From Flavobacterium humi (GTDB lineage: Bacteria; Bacteroidota; Bacteroidia; Flavobacteriales; Flavobacteriaceae): a stretch of 64,000 nucleotides of DNA. The position numbers and the translations under genes are program-made. A model generated the notes under the pieces. The model ran no database searches. It was not told the origin of the DNA and worked only from the letters and a program-made list of their open reading frames with translations. Within the stretch, counting starts at the first letter, position 1. Each line of letters opens with the position of its first letter. This document shows positions 32,417 through 40,458 of this stretch, piece by piece. The stretch covers positions 412,311-476,310 of the forward strand of contig NZ_SRLH01000004.1 of assembly GCF_004745595.1 (NCBI RefSeq), written 5' to 3'.

Positions 32417-32452
32417 AAAAACTCCAAATGAAATTCATTTGGAGTTTTTTTA
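32417..32452 (+). terminator. Terminator of the toxin-immunity operon
   Basis: Hairpin AACTCCAAATGAA / TTCATTTGGAGTT directly followed by seven T. Both strands have T runs, so it can act in both directions. Confidence 0.85.
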
Positions 32453-32545
32453 TATAATCGTAATAGAATAGAACAAAGAAAATAGACAAAAGAGCAAAGA
32501 GCAAAGAACAAAGAGTCAAGAACAAAGAACAAAGAACAAAGAGGT

Positions 32546-32765
32546 AAGCTTCCCCAATCTTTCCACGTTATCTTTCCCACAATCCATCGCGCCCTCACAG
32601 CATAATCCGTAGAAAACAACAAGTCATGAAGCGGCAGCGTTCCGTATAGTCGAGTCGGAACGACGAGCGGTTCGGGACGCGGAGCGGAATGACGCGGTAG
32701 TTTTCAGGATTGTGCTGTGCAGGCTTGATTTTTAGTACTTTGCATCAAGACAAAAGAAAAGAGAG
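32546..32765. repeat. Large folded repeat, copy 2
   Basis: Second sequence type, with outer arms CACAGCATAATCC and GGATTGTGCTGTG and the conserved core GAACGACGAGCGG. The head GTCATCCCGACGAAGG is missing. The terminal stem mixes two variants and pairs poorly. Confidence 0.7.
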
Positions 32766-32853
32766 AATAGAAACAATAAGTTTTAAAAGATTCCTCCTTC
32801 GTCGGAATGACAAACGTTGCGGTAAAAACTGTGTTAATAAATTATTCTCAAAG

Positions 32854-33080
32854 TGTCATCCCGACGAAGGAGGGATCTCCCCAATCTTTCCACGCCCTCC
32901 ACTTCGCCCTCACAGCATAATCCGTAGAAAACAACAAGTCATGAAGCGGCAGCGTTCCGCATAGTCGAGTCGGAACGACGAGCGGTTCGGGACGCGGAGC
33001 GGAATGGCGCGGTAGTTTTCAGGATTGTGCTGTGCAGGCTTGATCTTTGGTACTTTGTATCAAGACAAAGTACAAGAAGA
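32854..33080. repeat. Large folded repeat, copy 3
   Basis: Second type. Outer arms CACAGCATAATCC (32911-32923) and GGATTGTGCTGTG (33022-33034), extended by GAAAAC/GTTTTC. Inner arms CGTTCCG/CGGGACG; terminal stem GTACTTTG/CAAAGTAC. Nearly identical to copy 2 over ~190 bases. Confidence 0.8.
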
Positions 33081-33187
33081 AAAGAGGTTTGCAGAGATGT
33101 TTCCTTCGTCAACATGACAAGATTGCGCAACATTTTCCATCCCAACAAAGGAGGAATCTTTTCAAGTAAAACTACTGTTAGTATTTT

Positions 33188-33310
33188 CTTTGTGGCAAAA
33201 AAATAATCCCAAATAATTTTGCCACAAAAACTGTGGCAAAAAAAATACAACAGAAAAAATTGCCACAACTTTTGTGGCAAAAAAATAATTTCAAAAAATT
33301 TTGCCACAAA
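33188..33310. repeat. TTGTGGCAA palindrome cluster, copy C
   Basis: Six alternating half-sites, nearly identical to copy A including the left flank GGAGGAATCTTTTCAAGTAA. It is followed directly by a piece of folded repeat (CTCATACTTCGGTTTGCATC). Confidence 0.8.
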
Positions 33311-33379
33311 TGAATATCAGGTTGAACCTCATACTTCGGTTTGCATCAAGGCAAAAGAAAGAATCAAGAAATCAGTTTG

Positions 33380-33606
33380 CATAGATTCCTCCTTTGTCGG
33401 AATGACAAACGTTGCGCAATCTTTCCAAGCCCTTCTTTCGTCCTAGTATTCGCAGGCGAGCGTCAGAAAGTCGAAGTGTCCGTAAAAAGAAATGTTGTCT
33501 GAGCGAAGCGAGTTCATTTCTTTTAGGATGCAAGACGTATCTGACCGCCGAGAATGCAAGACTTGATTTTTTGTTTCTTTTGCATCAAGGCAAAAGAAAA
33601 GAGATA
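33380..33606. repeat. Variant folded repeat
   Basis: Contains hairpin AAAAGAAATG/CATTTCTTTT, outer arms GTATTCGCAGGCG and a partly complementary CGCCGAGAATGC, and the same terminal design with a different stem, TTTCTTTTGC/GCAAAAGAAA. A third sequence type of the same plan. Confidence 0.55.
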
Positions 33607-33750
33607 AGAATCAAGGCAAAGTACAAGAAGTTTGTATCAAAAGAAAAATAAAACACCCCTCAAATCTTATAAAAATCCCCCAAAATCTTATAACCCCTTT
33701 CCCCTTCAAAGACCTTACATTAGCAATAACAACCCACATAAAGAACATGT

Positions 33751-34872
33751 ATGGCAATACTAAACCAAAACGTATCCTTTATAACCAAATTTGCCTGCCT
33801 GCTGATTATAATCATTGGGCTGGGATACCTTTTTTTTATAGGCCAAAGTATTATTTCCCCATTGCTTATCGCGTTGTTATTTGCCATATTGTTGCGGCCT
33901 GTGGTAGCCTTTCTGGCCAGGAGGCTGCACGTGCCAAATGTCGCCGCCTGCCTTTTTAGCGTACTGTTGTTTGCACTGCTTTTTGTAGGGATCTTTTATT
34001 TCATCTCTACACAAATTGCCGTCATGGCAGAAGACTGGGATCAGATAAAACACAATCTCAACGAGCATTACCACCATATCCAGTCGTATGTGAGCGACAC
34101 CTTCAATTTAAGCACGAAAGAGCAAAATAAACTAATGCGGGATGCCACAAGCTCTCCGGAAGGAGCCGGTAAACAAATCATCGGGACTACGCTGCTTTCC
34201 ATGACCGATCTGCTGATGAGTATGATAATTGTTCCCGTTTATATGTTTTTGATATTATTATACAGGAACCACTTTAAAGTATTCGCCTGCAAGTTATTTG
34301 CCGAAAAGCACCATGCAAAACTCCAGGATATCATCAATACCATAAAAATTTCGGTCCAAAGCTATATTTTAGGATTAATGCTCGAATTATTGATTGTTTC
34401 CGGCCTTACAACATTAGGCCTTTGGGTAATCGGAGTCAGATATGCCATATTATTAGGGGTTATCACAGGGCTTTTAAACCTGATTCCATACCTGGGCATA
34501 TTCATCGCCGGATTGCTCAGTATCATCGCTTCGCTTACAGGCTCTTCCGACCTTTCCATCATCATTGGCATCATAGTCGTTAACCTGTTGGTGCAATTCA
34601 TAGACAACAACCTTTTGGTGCCTTTGGTGGTCAGTTCCAAAGTAGAAATAAATTCGCTTGCCACAATAGTGGGGATCATCATAAGCGGTGCCATTGCCGG
34701 AATACCGGGCATGTTCCTTGCCATACCTTTAATGGCTATCCTGAAAGTAATTTTCGACAGGGTAGAAGGCCTGCAGGCGTGGGGTTACCTTTTAGGCGAC
34801 GACCTGCCTAAATCCTTCCAGTGGAAAAGAAGAGGAGTTAAGGCAATTGCCGAAAAAGATGTAGGAAAGTGA
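33751..34872 (+). CDS. AI-2E family / PerM-type membrane transporter
   Basis: 373 residues with about eight hydrophobic helices. Paired helices lie at the N-terminus (TKFACLLIIIIGLGYLFFIG, ISPLLIALLFAILLRPVVAFL, ACLFSVLLFALLFVGIFYFI), then a soluble stretch (80-150). The C-terminal block has the family pattern LLGVITGLLNLIPYLGIFIAGLLS and FIDNNLLVPLVVSSKVEINSLATIVGIIISGAIAGIPGMFLAIPLMAILKV. Members include autoinducer-2 exporters and Na+/H+ antiporter-like proteins; the substrate is unknown. It is isolated between repeat regions. Confidence 0.88.
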   Translation: MAILNQNVSFITKFACLLIIIIGLGYLFFIGQSIISPLLIALLFAILLRPVVAFLARRLHVPNVAACLFSVLLFALLFVGIFYFISTQIAVMAEDWDQIKHNLNEHYHHIQSYVSDTFNLSTKEQNKLMRDATSSPEGAGKQIIGTTLLSMTDLLMSMIIVPVYMFLILLYRNHFKVFACKLFAEKHHAKLQDIINTIKISVQSYILGLMLELLIVSGLTTLGLWVIGVRYAILLGVITGLLNLIPYLGIFIAGLLSIIASLTGSSDLSIIIGIIVVNLLVQFIDNNLLVPLVVSSKVEINSLATIVGIIISGAIAGIPGMFLAIPLMAILKVIFDRVEGLQAWGYLLGDDLPKSFQWKRRGVKAIAEKDVGK

Positions 34873-35093
34873 ATAAATATAGAAGCAAGAGTCAAGAAAG
34901 TTATAATGGGATTGATGATCTAAATAAGCGGATTAGCCAATGTCTTAATTAGCTAATTGGTTAATCCGCAAACTAAAACACAATCTTTCCAAGTTCCACC
35001 CCGCCTTTTGTATAAAATCAAGCAGAGATGTTTCCTTCGTCAACATGACAAACGTTGCGGTAAAAACTGTGTTAGTAAATTATTCTCAAAGTT

Positions 35094-35335
35094 GTCATCC
35101 CGACAAAGGAGGGATCTCCACAATCTTACCAAGCCCTCCACCACGCCCTTTTGTTTTTTACGCAAAAAAATCAAGGAAGTATTTGCGCGCTGGCAGAAGG
35201 GAGGGAACCAAAAAGCGAGGAAGCATGACGAGCGGCCCGGTTCCCGATAGGAAAATCCTTCCGTAGATTTTAAGTAAAAAACAATCAGGTTTGATTTTTG
35301 GTACTTTGTATCAAGACAAAGTACAAGGAAAAAGA
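35094..35335. repeat. Large folded repeat, copy 4
   Basis: First sequence type: TTGTTTTTTAC/GTAAAAAACAA outer arms, GGGAACC/GGTTCCC inner arms, GTACTTTG/CAAAGTAC terminal stem. Close to copy 5 throughout. Confidence 0.8.
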
Positions 35336-35417
35336 AAAGCTAACGAAGATGTTTCCTTCGTCAGCATGACAAGATTACGAATAGCTTTAGTTTACGCATA
35401 AATTTTACCCCAGACTT

Positions 35418-35651
35418 GTCATCCCGACGAAGGAGGGATCTCCCCAATCTTTCCAAGCCCTCCACTACGCCCTTTTGTTTTTTACGCAAAAAATCAAGGA
35501 AGTATTTACGCGCTGGCAGAAGGGAGGGAACCAAAAAGCGAGGAGGTAACGACGAGCGGCCAGGTTCCCGATAGGAAAATCCTTCCGTAGATTTTAAGTA
35601 AAAAACAACCAGGTTTGATTTTTGGTACTTTGCATCAAGACAAAGTACAAG
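35418..35651. repeat. Large folded repeat, copy 5
   Basis: First type. Outer arms 35475-35485 and 35598-35608 pair perfectly over 11 bases. Inner arms GGGAACC (35526-35532) and GGTTCCC (35563-35569) pair perfectly over 7. Terminal stem GTACTTTG (35625-35632)/CAAAGTAC (35641-35648). The unpaired core is GCGAGGAGGTAACGACGAGC. Confidence 0.85.
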
Positions 35652-35740
35652 AGAAAAGAGGTTTGCAGAGATGTTTCCTTCGTCAACATGACAAGATTAC
35701 GAATAGCTTTACTTTATACACAATCTTTCGCCTTAAACTT

Positions 35741-36021
35741 GTCATCCCGATCAAGGAATAATCTCCCCAATCTTTCCAAGCCCTCCACTACGCCCTTAAA
35801 AAGAAAAGCATAAAAAACAACGAAGAAGCAAAGTGGCAGCGTTCCGCGAAGCCGAGGAGGTCACGACGAGCGGCTCGGGACGCGGAGCGGAGCTTCAAGG
35901 TAGTTTTTGCGCTTTTGTTTTTGCAGGCTTGATTTTTGGTACTTTAGCTCACTAAACATTCATTTTCATTTGTGTTCGCTGAACCTCATACTTCGGTTTG
36001 TATCAAGACAAAGTACAAGAA
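35741..36021. repeat. Large folded repeat, copy 6
   Basis: Outer arms differ again: AAAAAGAAAAGCATAAAAAA (35798-35817) with GTTTTTGCGCTTTTGTTTTT (35903-35922). The core GACGAGCGG is kept and the terminal stem holds the extra TTCGCTGAACCTCATACTTC segment also seen in copy 1. Confidence 0.75.
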
Positions 36022-36169
36022 AAAAGAAGTTTTGCGATAGGGTGCATAACCTAATAAACCCCAATTTCCCATTTCTACTACTTGCACTTAAAGTGCAGTT
36101 AGAGTGCAGCTAGAGTACAGTACCATTGCAGCACACCTTCAGGAAACCTCATAATACCTCCAACAAAAA

Positions 36170-36212
36170 CAGCGCAACACCATCCGTTTAGAATGCCATT
36201 GCGCTGCTGTAT
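36170..36212 (-). terminator. Probable terminator of the beta-helix lipoprotein gene
   Basis: Stem CAGCGCAA/TTGCGCTG with a long loop, followed on the minus strand by GTTTTTGTT. Directly behind the stop at 36230. Confidence 0.5.
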
Positions 36213-36229
36213 AAGCTAAAAAAGAAGTA

Positions 36230-37819
36230 CTACGGAGTCACGATATAAGCCCCCACATCCGGCGGTGAAGCGGTTCTTGGCTTGCCGTCAGCATCAGTCG
36301 GGACAACAATTGCAGTATCTCCTTTGCCAATAGCGGCAGATCCCGTTTGGATATGCAGGTCATTTTTTGCCGTATTCTTAAATTTCGGATCATTAAAAGT
36401 AAGGTAATAACTAATTACGTTATTGTTCGGATTGGCAGGTGTATCGGCAAAATCATACAACGGATTACTGCTGAACTGGTTGCCCGAATCATTAAAACGG
36501 ATCAGGCAATGGTGGATGTTATAGTTGAAATCCTCCAATGCATTTTTATTCAACCCGATTTCTATATTGTTGGAACCAAATATAATACAGTTCGCAAAAT
36601 TGGCCTGAACCAGGTCTGCCACAAACAGCGTTGTGCCGTCATTAAAAGTATTGTCCAGCAAAACCGCCGGCGATTGCCTGGAGCTTCCTGTCCAGTAATT
36701 GGTAAAAGTGCAATGTTTGAAGTCATAGCTTCCGCCCAACGTACAGGCCAGGGCAAATTGTCCCGCTTTATTGATTACGATATTCTCACCGCTTACTTTC
36801 CCGGTCCGTGCCAAAATCCCCACATTTGCAGAGTTATAGATTTTCGTATTCTTGATTTGTACCGTTGTTGCGTCCTGTCCCTGTATAAATATCCCTACCG
36901 AAGAATTTTTTATAGTAGCATGGTTGAAAATATTGTTGGTGCTTCCCTGCGTCAATAAGATAGTCCCCCATTGTCCGGGTGTATCCGAAAAGCCCGGTTC
37001 CAACCGGTCTCCTTCAAAGATAACTTCGTTTTCCAAAGCATCCGTAGCCGACGCCTCGCCATTTACCTGTATGCTTCCGGTATTGGCCACAATAATCCCG
37101 GCCTGGTCATGAAAATGGATCCTGGCCCCTTTGTCTATAATAAGGGTCTCGTTGGGAGGGACCGCCGCATATCCGTATATGACATAAGGTTTGTCCTTTG
37201 TAAAATGAAGTTCATCCCCATTAATCGGGTCTGTATGGCTCAGGAAAAAACCGTAAATGGTATTGCCCGGGTCAGACCCTATCTGCAAATGCTCATAAAT
37301 ATAACCGCCGTTCCCGTCAGGAGTCCTTTCCGGGTATAGGAAAACAGCATCCTGGATCAGGGTCACCAAATCCACTTTCTGCTGCAGCGAACCACTGTCA
37401 AAAAGGATCTGGTCGGTATAGAGCATATCTGCCGGGTTGGCATCGGCAATATCAGCTGTTTCCTCAATAAAGACAAACAAACTGTCATGGGCCAATAATT
37501 CTACATTCTCAAAGAATTTACCATCGCCAATATTATCCGGGTCATTTCCGTCTTGTCCCGTCATGCCATCTACCATCAGCCTGTATTTGGAATTGGCCCC
37601 TTTCCCCAAAGCAATACTAGGGATCGTAATATCATCACTACTGCGGTTGTATACTTTCAGCATATAGGTACTCGAACCCACGTTGGTAAATACGGTATCC
37701 AGGTACACCGTCGATTTGGAAAACTCCAGCTGTCCTTTGCTAGGAATGGTATCAAAATCTTTACGGCAGGAAACCAGCGATAAGGTAATAATAAGAAAGA
37801 ATAGGAAGGTATGGCGCAT
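36230..37819 (-). CDS. Lipoprotein with right-handed beta-helix repeats
   Basis: 529 residues. The signal MRHTFLFFLIITLSLVSC gives a lipoprotein with C18. The N-terminal part is beta-sandwich-like (YLDTVFTNVGSSTYMLKVYNRS). From about 230 the parallel beta-helix rungs follow: GARIHFHDQAGIIVANTGSIQVNG, NHATIKNSSVGIFIQGQDATTVQIKNTKIYNSANVGILARTG and FANCIIFGSNNIEIGLN. It ends DGKPRTASPPDVGAYIVTP, the DxGAY ending common to such surface proteins. Probably cell-surface; the carbohydrate or adhesion role is unproven. Confidence 0.82.
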   Translation of the reverse strand: MRHTFLFFLIITLSLVSCRKDFDTIPSKGQLEFSKSTVYLDTVFTNVGSSTYMLKVYNRSSDDITIPSIALGKGANSKYRLMVDGMTGQDGNDPDNIGDGKFFENVELLAHDSLFVFIEETADIADANPADMLYTDQILFDSGSLQQKVDLVTLIQDAVFLYPERTPDGNGGYIYEHLQIGSDPGNTIYGFFLSHTDPINGDELHFTKDKPYVIYGYAAVPPNETLIIDKGARIHFHDQAGIIVANTGSIQVNGEASATDALENEVIFEGDRLEPGFSDTPGQWGTILLTQGSTNNIFNHATIKNSSVGIFIQGQDATTVQIKNTKIYNSANVGILARTGKVSGENIVINKAGQFALACTLGGSYDFKHCTFTNYWTGSSRQSPAVLLDNTFNDGTTLFVADLVQANFANCIIFGSNNIEIGLNKNALEDFNYNIHHCLIRFNDSGNQFSSNPLYDFADTPANPNNNVISYYLTFNDPKFKNTAKNDLHIQTGSAAIGKGDTAIVVPTDADGKPRTASPPDVGAYIVTP

Positions 37820-37914
37820 TTGGTTGTTTTTTTGGATAAAAATAAGGAAAAATGTATTAACGGGCTAATTTGTTTTTTATTCTGCAATTCAAAAAGAAGT
37901 AAACCTAATTTTTG

Positions 37915-37922
37915 TAAATTTG
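37915..37922 (+). promoter_or_regulatory. -7 promoter box for the menaquinone pair
   Basis: TAAATTTG matches TAnnTTTG, 19 bases before the ATG at 37941. This argues against the upstream in-frame TTG at 37920. Confidence 0.45.
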
Positions 37923-37940
37923 GAAGACAAAAAACGAATT

Positions 37941-38366
37941 ATGACTTGGAATAAAGAAGAGGTTTTAAGCCAGTTTAATACCATGTGTCAAAATACCCTG
38001 ATGCAAACCCTCCAAATAGAATTTATAGACGTCGGCCCTGATTTCCTGGTAGCTAAAATGCCGGTCAACCCAACGGTCCACCAACCCATGGGATTGTTGC
38101 ATGGCGGTGCTACGGTAGCCTTGGCCGAGAGTGTAGGCAGCGCGGCTTCCATGCTGTTCGTCAACCGTGAAACCGAAGAAGTCCGGGGTATCGAGATTTC
38201 AGCCAACCATGTCAAAAGCAAAAGGGCAGGTGAGGTCTTTGCTACCGCCAAAATGATCCATAAAGGGCGTTTGGTCCATTTATGGGAAATTAAAATCGTA
38301 GACGAGCAAGACTTGATGATCTCAATCTGCAAGCTGACCAATATTGTTTTACCTCTAAAAAAATAG
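37941..38366 (+). CDS. Hotdog-fold thioesterase, probable DHNA-CoA hydrolase
   Basis: 141 residues from MTWNKEEVLSQFN. The PaaI-type hotdog block is VHQPMGLLHGGATVALAESVGSAAS, where HGGA and E begin the catalytic helix. It continues GIEISANHVKSKRAGEVFATA. Because it directly precedes an isochorismate synthase (2 bases), I infer it hydrolyses 1,4-dihydroxy-2-naphthoyl-CoA in menaquinone synthesis (MenI role). The family alone would allow other acyl-CoA substrates. Confidence 0.82.
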   Translation: MTWNKEEVLSQFNTMCQNTLMQTLQIEFIDVGPDFLVAKMPVNPTVHQPMGLLHGGATVALAESVGSAASMLFVNRETEEVRGIEISANHVKSKRAGEVFATAKMIHKGRLVHLWEIKIVDEQDLMISICKLTNIVLPLKK

Positions 38367-38368
38367 TT

Positions 38369-39427
38369 ATGAACTCTCTGTTTGATAAAGTAAACCAGCA
38401 CAGGAAGCAGCATTTGCCTTTTGTTTTGTACCGGAAACCGAATTCCAAAACGGTCATCGGCCTTTTTCAGGAGAACGACCATTTGTATTTTTCTAAAGAT
38501 TTCCATGAAAAGGGTTTTGTTTTTGCTCCTTTCCGCAATGGGGACGTGATTGTCTTTCCTTTGGAACTCTCGTCGGTAAAATTTGCCGCGCCCCACTTGG
38601 CCAGTGCAAGCGATGAGGATTTTGCCGGAATCCAGCCTGATTCCCATGACAAGGAACACTTTATGGCATTGGTCCAAAAGGGTATCGATGCTATTGATCA
38701 GGGACTTTTCAGTAAAGTAGTCCTTTCCAGGTCCGAAGCCATAGCTTTGCCTGAATTCGACCTGGAAGCGGTTTTTGAAAGGATGCTCCAACAATATTCC
38801 ACAGCATTCTGTTACTGTTGGTTCCATCCCAAAGTAGGCATGTGGATGGGTGCCACTCCCGAAAAATTATTATATGCCAAAGAAAATAAATTCAATACGA
38901 TGGCTTTGGCCGGGACACAGCCTTTCCAGGGCAATGATGTAGTCTTTTGGCAAAACAAGGAAAGGGAAGAACAGGAATTCGTGACTCATTTTATTTCAGA
39001 AAACCTCAAGGACATTACTTCGGAAATGACTTTTTCCAGCCCGTATACCACAAGGGCCGGGAACCTGTTGCATCTTAAGACAGATATCGAAGGGGTCCTC
39101 AATACCCATTCCAATCTGAAGAAAGTAATTGATATCCTGCATCCGACGCCTGCGGTCTGCGGCCTGCCCAAACTGGTGGCCCAAAGCTTCATTTTGGAAA
39201 ACGAAGGCTATGACCGGGAATATTACACGGGTTTCCTAGGCGAACTCAACCATGATTTCAATACAAATGAAATGGCTTCGGATTTTTATGTCAACCTTCG
39301 GTGCATGAAACTCGAAAAAGACAAAGCGCATCTCTACATGGGCTGCGGCATTACCAAAAACAGCCACCCTGAAGCAGAATGGGAGGAAACGGTCAACAAA
39401 TCAAAAACAATGAAACGAATACTATAA
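38369..39427 (+). CDS. menF: Isochorismate synthase (chorismate-binding family)
   Basis: Converts chorismate to isochorismate, the first committed menaquinone step. 352 residues. The chorismate-binding core includes FSKVVLSRSEAIA (catalytic lysine), MGATPEKLLYA, MALAGTQ, REEQEFVTHFI, the HLKTDIEGVL stretch and HPTPAVCGLPK with the FYTGFLGE-like YYTGFLGEL. It is shorter at the N-terminus than E. coli MenF, as usual in Bacteroidota. The stop overlaps the next start (TAATG). Confidence 0.9.
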   Translation: MNSLFDKVNQHRKQHLPFVLYRKPNSKTVIGLFQENDHLYFSKDFHEKGFVFAPFRNGDVIVFPLELSSVKFAAPHLASASDEDFAGIQPDSHDKEHFMALVQKGIDAIDQGLFSKVVLSRSEAIALPEFDLEAVFERMLQQYSTAFCYCWFHPKVGMWMGATPEKLLYAKENKFNTMALAGTQPFQGNDVVFWQNKEREEQEFVTHFISENLKDITSEMTFSSPYTTRAGNLLHLKTDIEGVLNTHSNLKKVIDILHPTPAVCGLPKLVAQSFILENEGYDREYYTGFLGELNHDFNTNEMASDFYVNLRCMKLEKDKAHLYMGCGITKNSHPEAEWEETVNKSKTMKRIL

Positions 39428-40146
39428 TGATAAAATTAGACATACTTGCCTTTGGGGCGCATCCCGATGATGTTGAATTGGGCTGTGCCGGTACTATTGC
39501 CAAAGAGGTTTCACTGGGGAAATCCGTTGGGATCATTGACCTGACAAGAGGAGAATTGGGAACACGCGGTTCCGCTGAAATCCGGGATACCGAATCCGGG
39601 AATGCTGCCAAAATCCTAAACATAGCTGTCAGGGAAAACCTGAACTTCAGGGATGGGTTCTTTAAAAACAATGAAAAGCACCAGCTGGAAGTCATCAGGA
39701 TGATCCGGAAATACAAACCCGAAATCGTCCTTTGCAATGCCATTGACGACCGGCATATCGATCACGGCAAAGGAAGTAAATTGGTTTCCGATGCCTGTTT
39801 CCTTTCCGGGTTGCTGAAAATCGAAACCAGCCTAAACGGAAACATTCAGGATCCGTGGAGGCCCAAATTGGTATACCATTATATCCAATGGAAAAATATC
39901 GAGCCCGATTTTGTCGTAGACGTAACCGGTTTTATGGATATCAAAACGAAAGCGATCATGGCCTACGATTCTCAATTTTACAACCCGAAAACCAACGAAC
40001 CCGAGACACCCATAACTTCGAAAAACTTCCTGGACAGCGTAAAATACAGGGCTCAGGATTTAGGCCGGTTGATAGGGGTTGAATATGCGGAAGGATTTAC
40101 TGCCGAAAGGTATTTGGCAGTCAATAGTTTAGATGATTTGATATAA
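39427..40146 (+). CDS. bshB1: Bacillithiol biosynthesis deacetylase BshB1
   Basis: 239 residues from MIKLDILAFGAHPDDVELG, the LmbE/PIG-L zinc motif AHPDD (11-15). It continues with LTRGELGTRGSAEIRDTE, and a second metal ligand in DDRHIDHGKGSKLV. It removes acetyl from GlcNAc-malate in bacillithiol synthesis. The start at 39427 forms TAATG with the menF stop; the longer in-frame start at 39379 would overlap menF heavily. Cotranscription with menaquinone genes is by position only. Confidence 0.9.
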   Translation: MIKLDILAFGAHPDDVELGCAGTIAKEVSLGKSVGIIDLTRGELGTRGSAEIRDTESGNAAKILNIAVRENLNFRDGFFKNNEKHQLEVIRMIRKYKPEIVLCNAIDDRHIDHGKGSKLVSDACFLSGLLKIETSLNGNIQDPWRPKLVYHYIQWKNIEPDFVVDVTGFMDIKTKAIMAYDSQFYNPKTNEPETPITSKNFLDSVKYRAQDLGRLIGVEYAEGFTAERYLAVNSLDDLI

Positions 40147-40163
40147 TTTTTTTCTTTTTTTCT

Positions 40164-40193
40164 TTGCAGAACTGAACTTTTGCAATATATTTG
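40164..40193 (+). promoter_or_regulatory. Consensus promoter of tRNA-His
   Basis: TTG (40164-40166), 19-base spacer, TATATTTG (40186-40193). It puts transcription start about 12 bases before the tRNA. Confidence 0.7.
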
Positions 40194-40209
40194 CACTCGT
40201 TAAATAAAT

Positions 40210-40284
40210 GGTGGTTGTAGCTCAGCTGGTTAGAGTAGCGGTTTGTGGTGCCGCGGGTCGCCGGTTCGAACCCGGTCAGCCACC
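40210..40284 (+). tRNA. tRNA-His (GTG)
   Basis: Cloverleaf with acceptor GTGGTTG/CAGCCAC, extra 5' G (40210) opposite discriminator C, as histidine tRNAs need. Anticodon stem GCGGT/GCCGC, loop TTGTGGT with anticodon GTG; T loop TTCGAAC. CCA is not encoded. Confidence 0.95.
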
Positions 40285-40296
40285 CTTAATAGGGTA

Positions 40297-40328
40297 AAAG
40301 CTCCGAAGTAATTCGGGGCTTTTTTTTG
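40297..40328 (+). terminator. tRNA-His terminator
   Basis: Stem AGCTCCGAA / TTCGGGGCT followed by eight T. Confidence 0.85.
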
Positions 40329-40458
40329 TTTGTATACTTTCCGTTTTTAAGATTCTGCAGATTTAATATAAATTCGATTTATTTAAATTGCTTAAAATCA
40401 GCATGGTATTAATTATTTTTTATAAATTAGTAGGAATAACCTTAAAAAATAATTAACC

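Larger units (their letters stand above)
32398..33750. other. Gene-free repeat region between toxin operon and AI-2E-family gene
   Basis: About 1.35 kb: the terminator, a purine-rich stretch of ACAAAGA/GCAAAGA units (32469-32544), two copies of the large folded repeat, palindrome cluster copy C, a variant folded repeat (33380-33606), and an AT-rich promoter region before 33751. Short open frames in it are by-products of the repeats. Confidence 0.6.
34873..36169. other. Gene-free repeat region
   Basis: About 1.3 kb of three successive folded repeats (35094, 35418, 35741) with intervening GATGTTTCCTTCGTCAACAT segments and a final ~120 bases of unremarkable sequence. No credible gene. Confidence 0.6.

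Noticed and set aside
37988..38827. 279-codon frame antisense to the thioesterase and menF
   Set aside because: It covers two real genes on the other strand and shows no recognisable domain.
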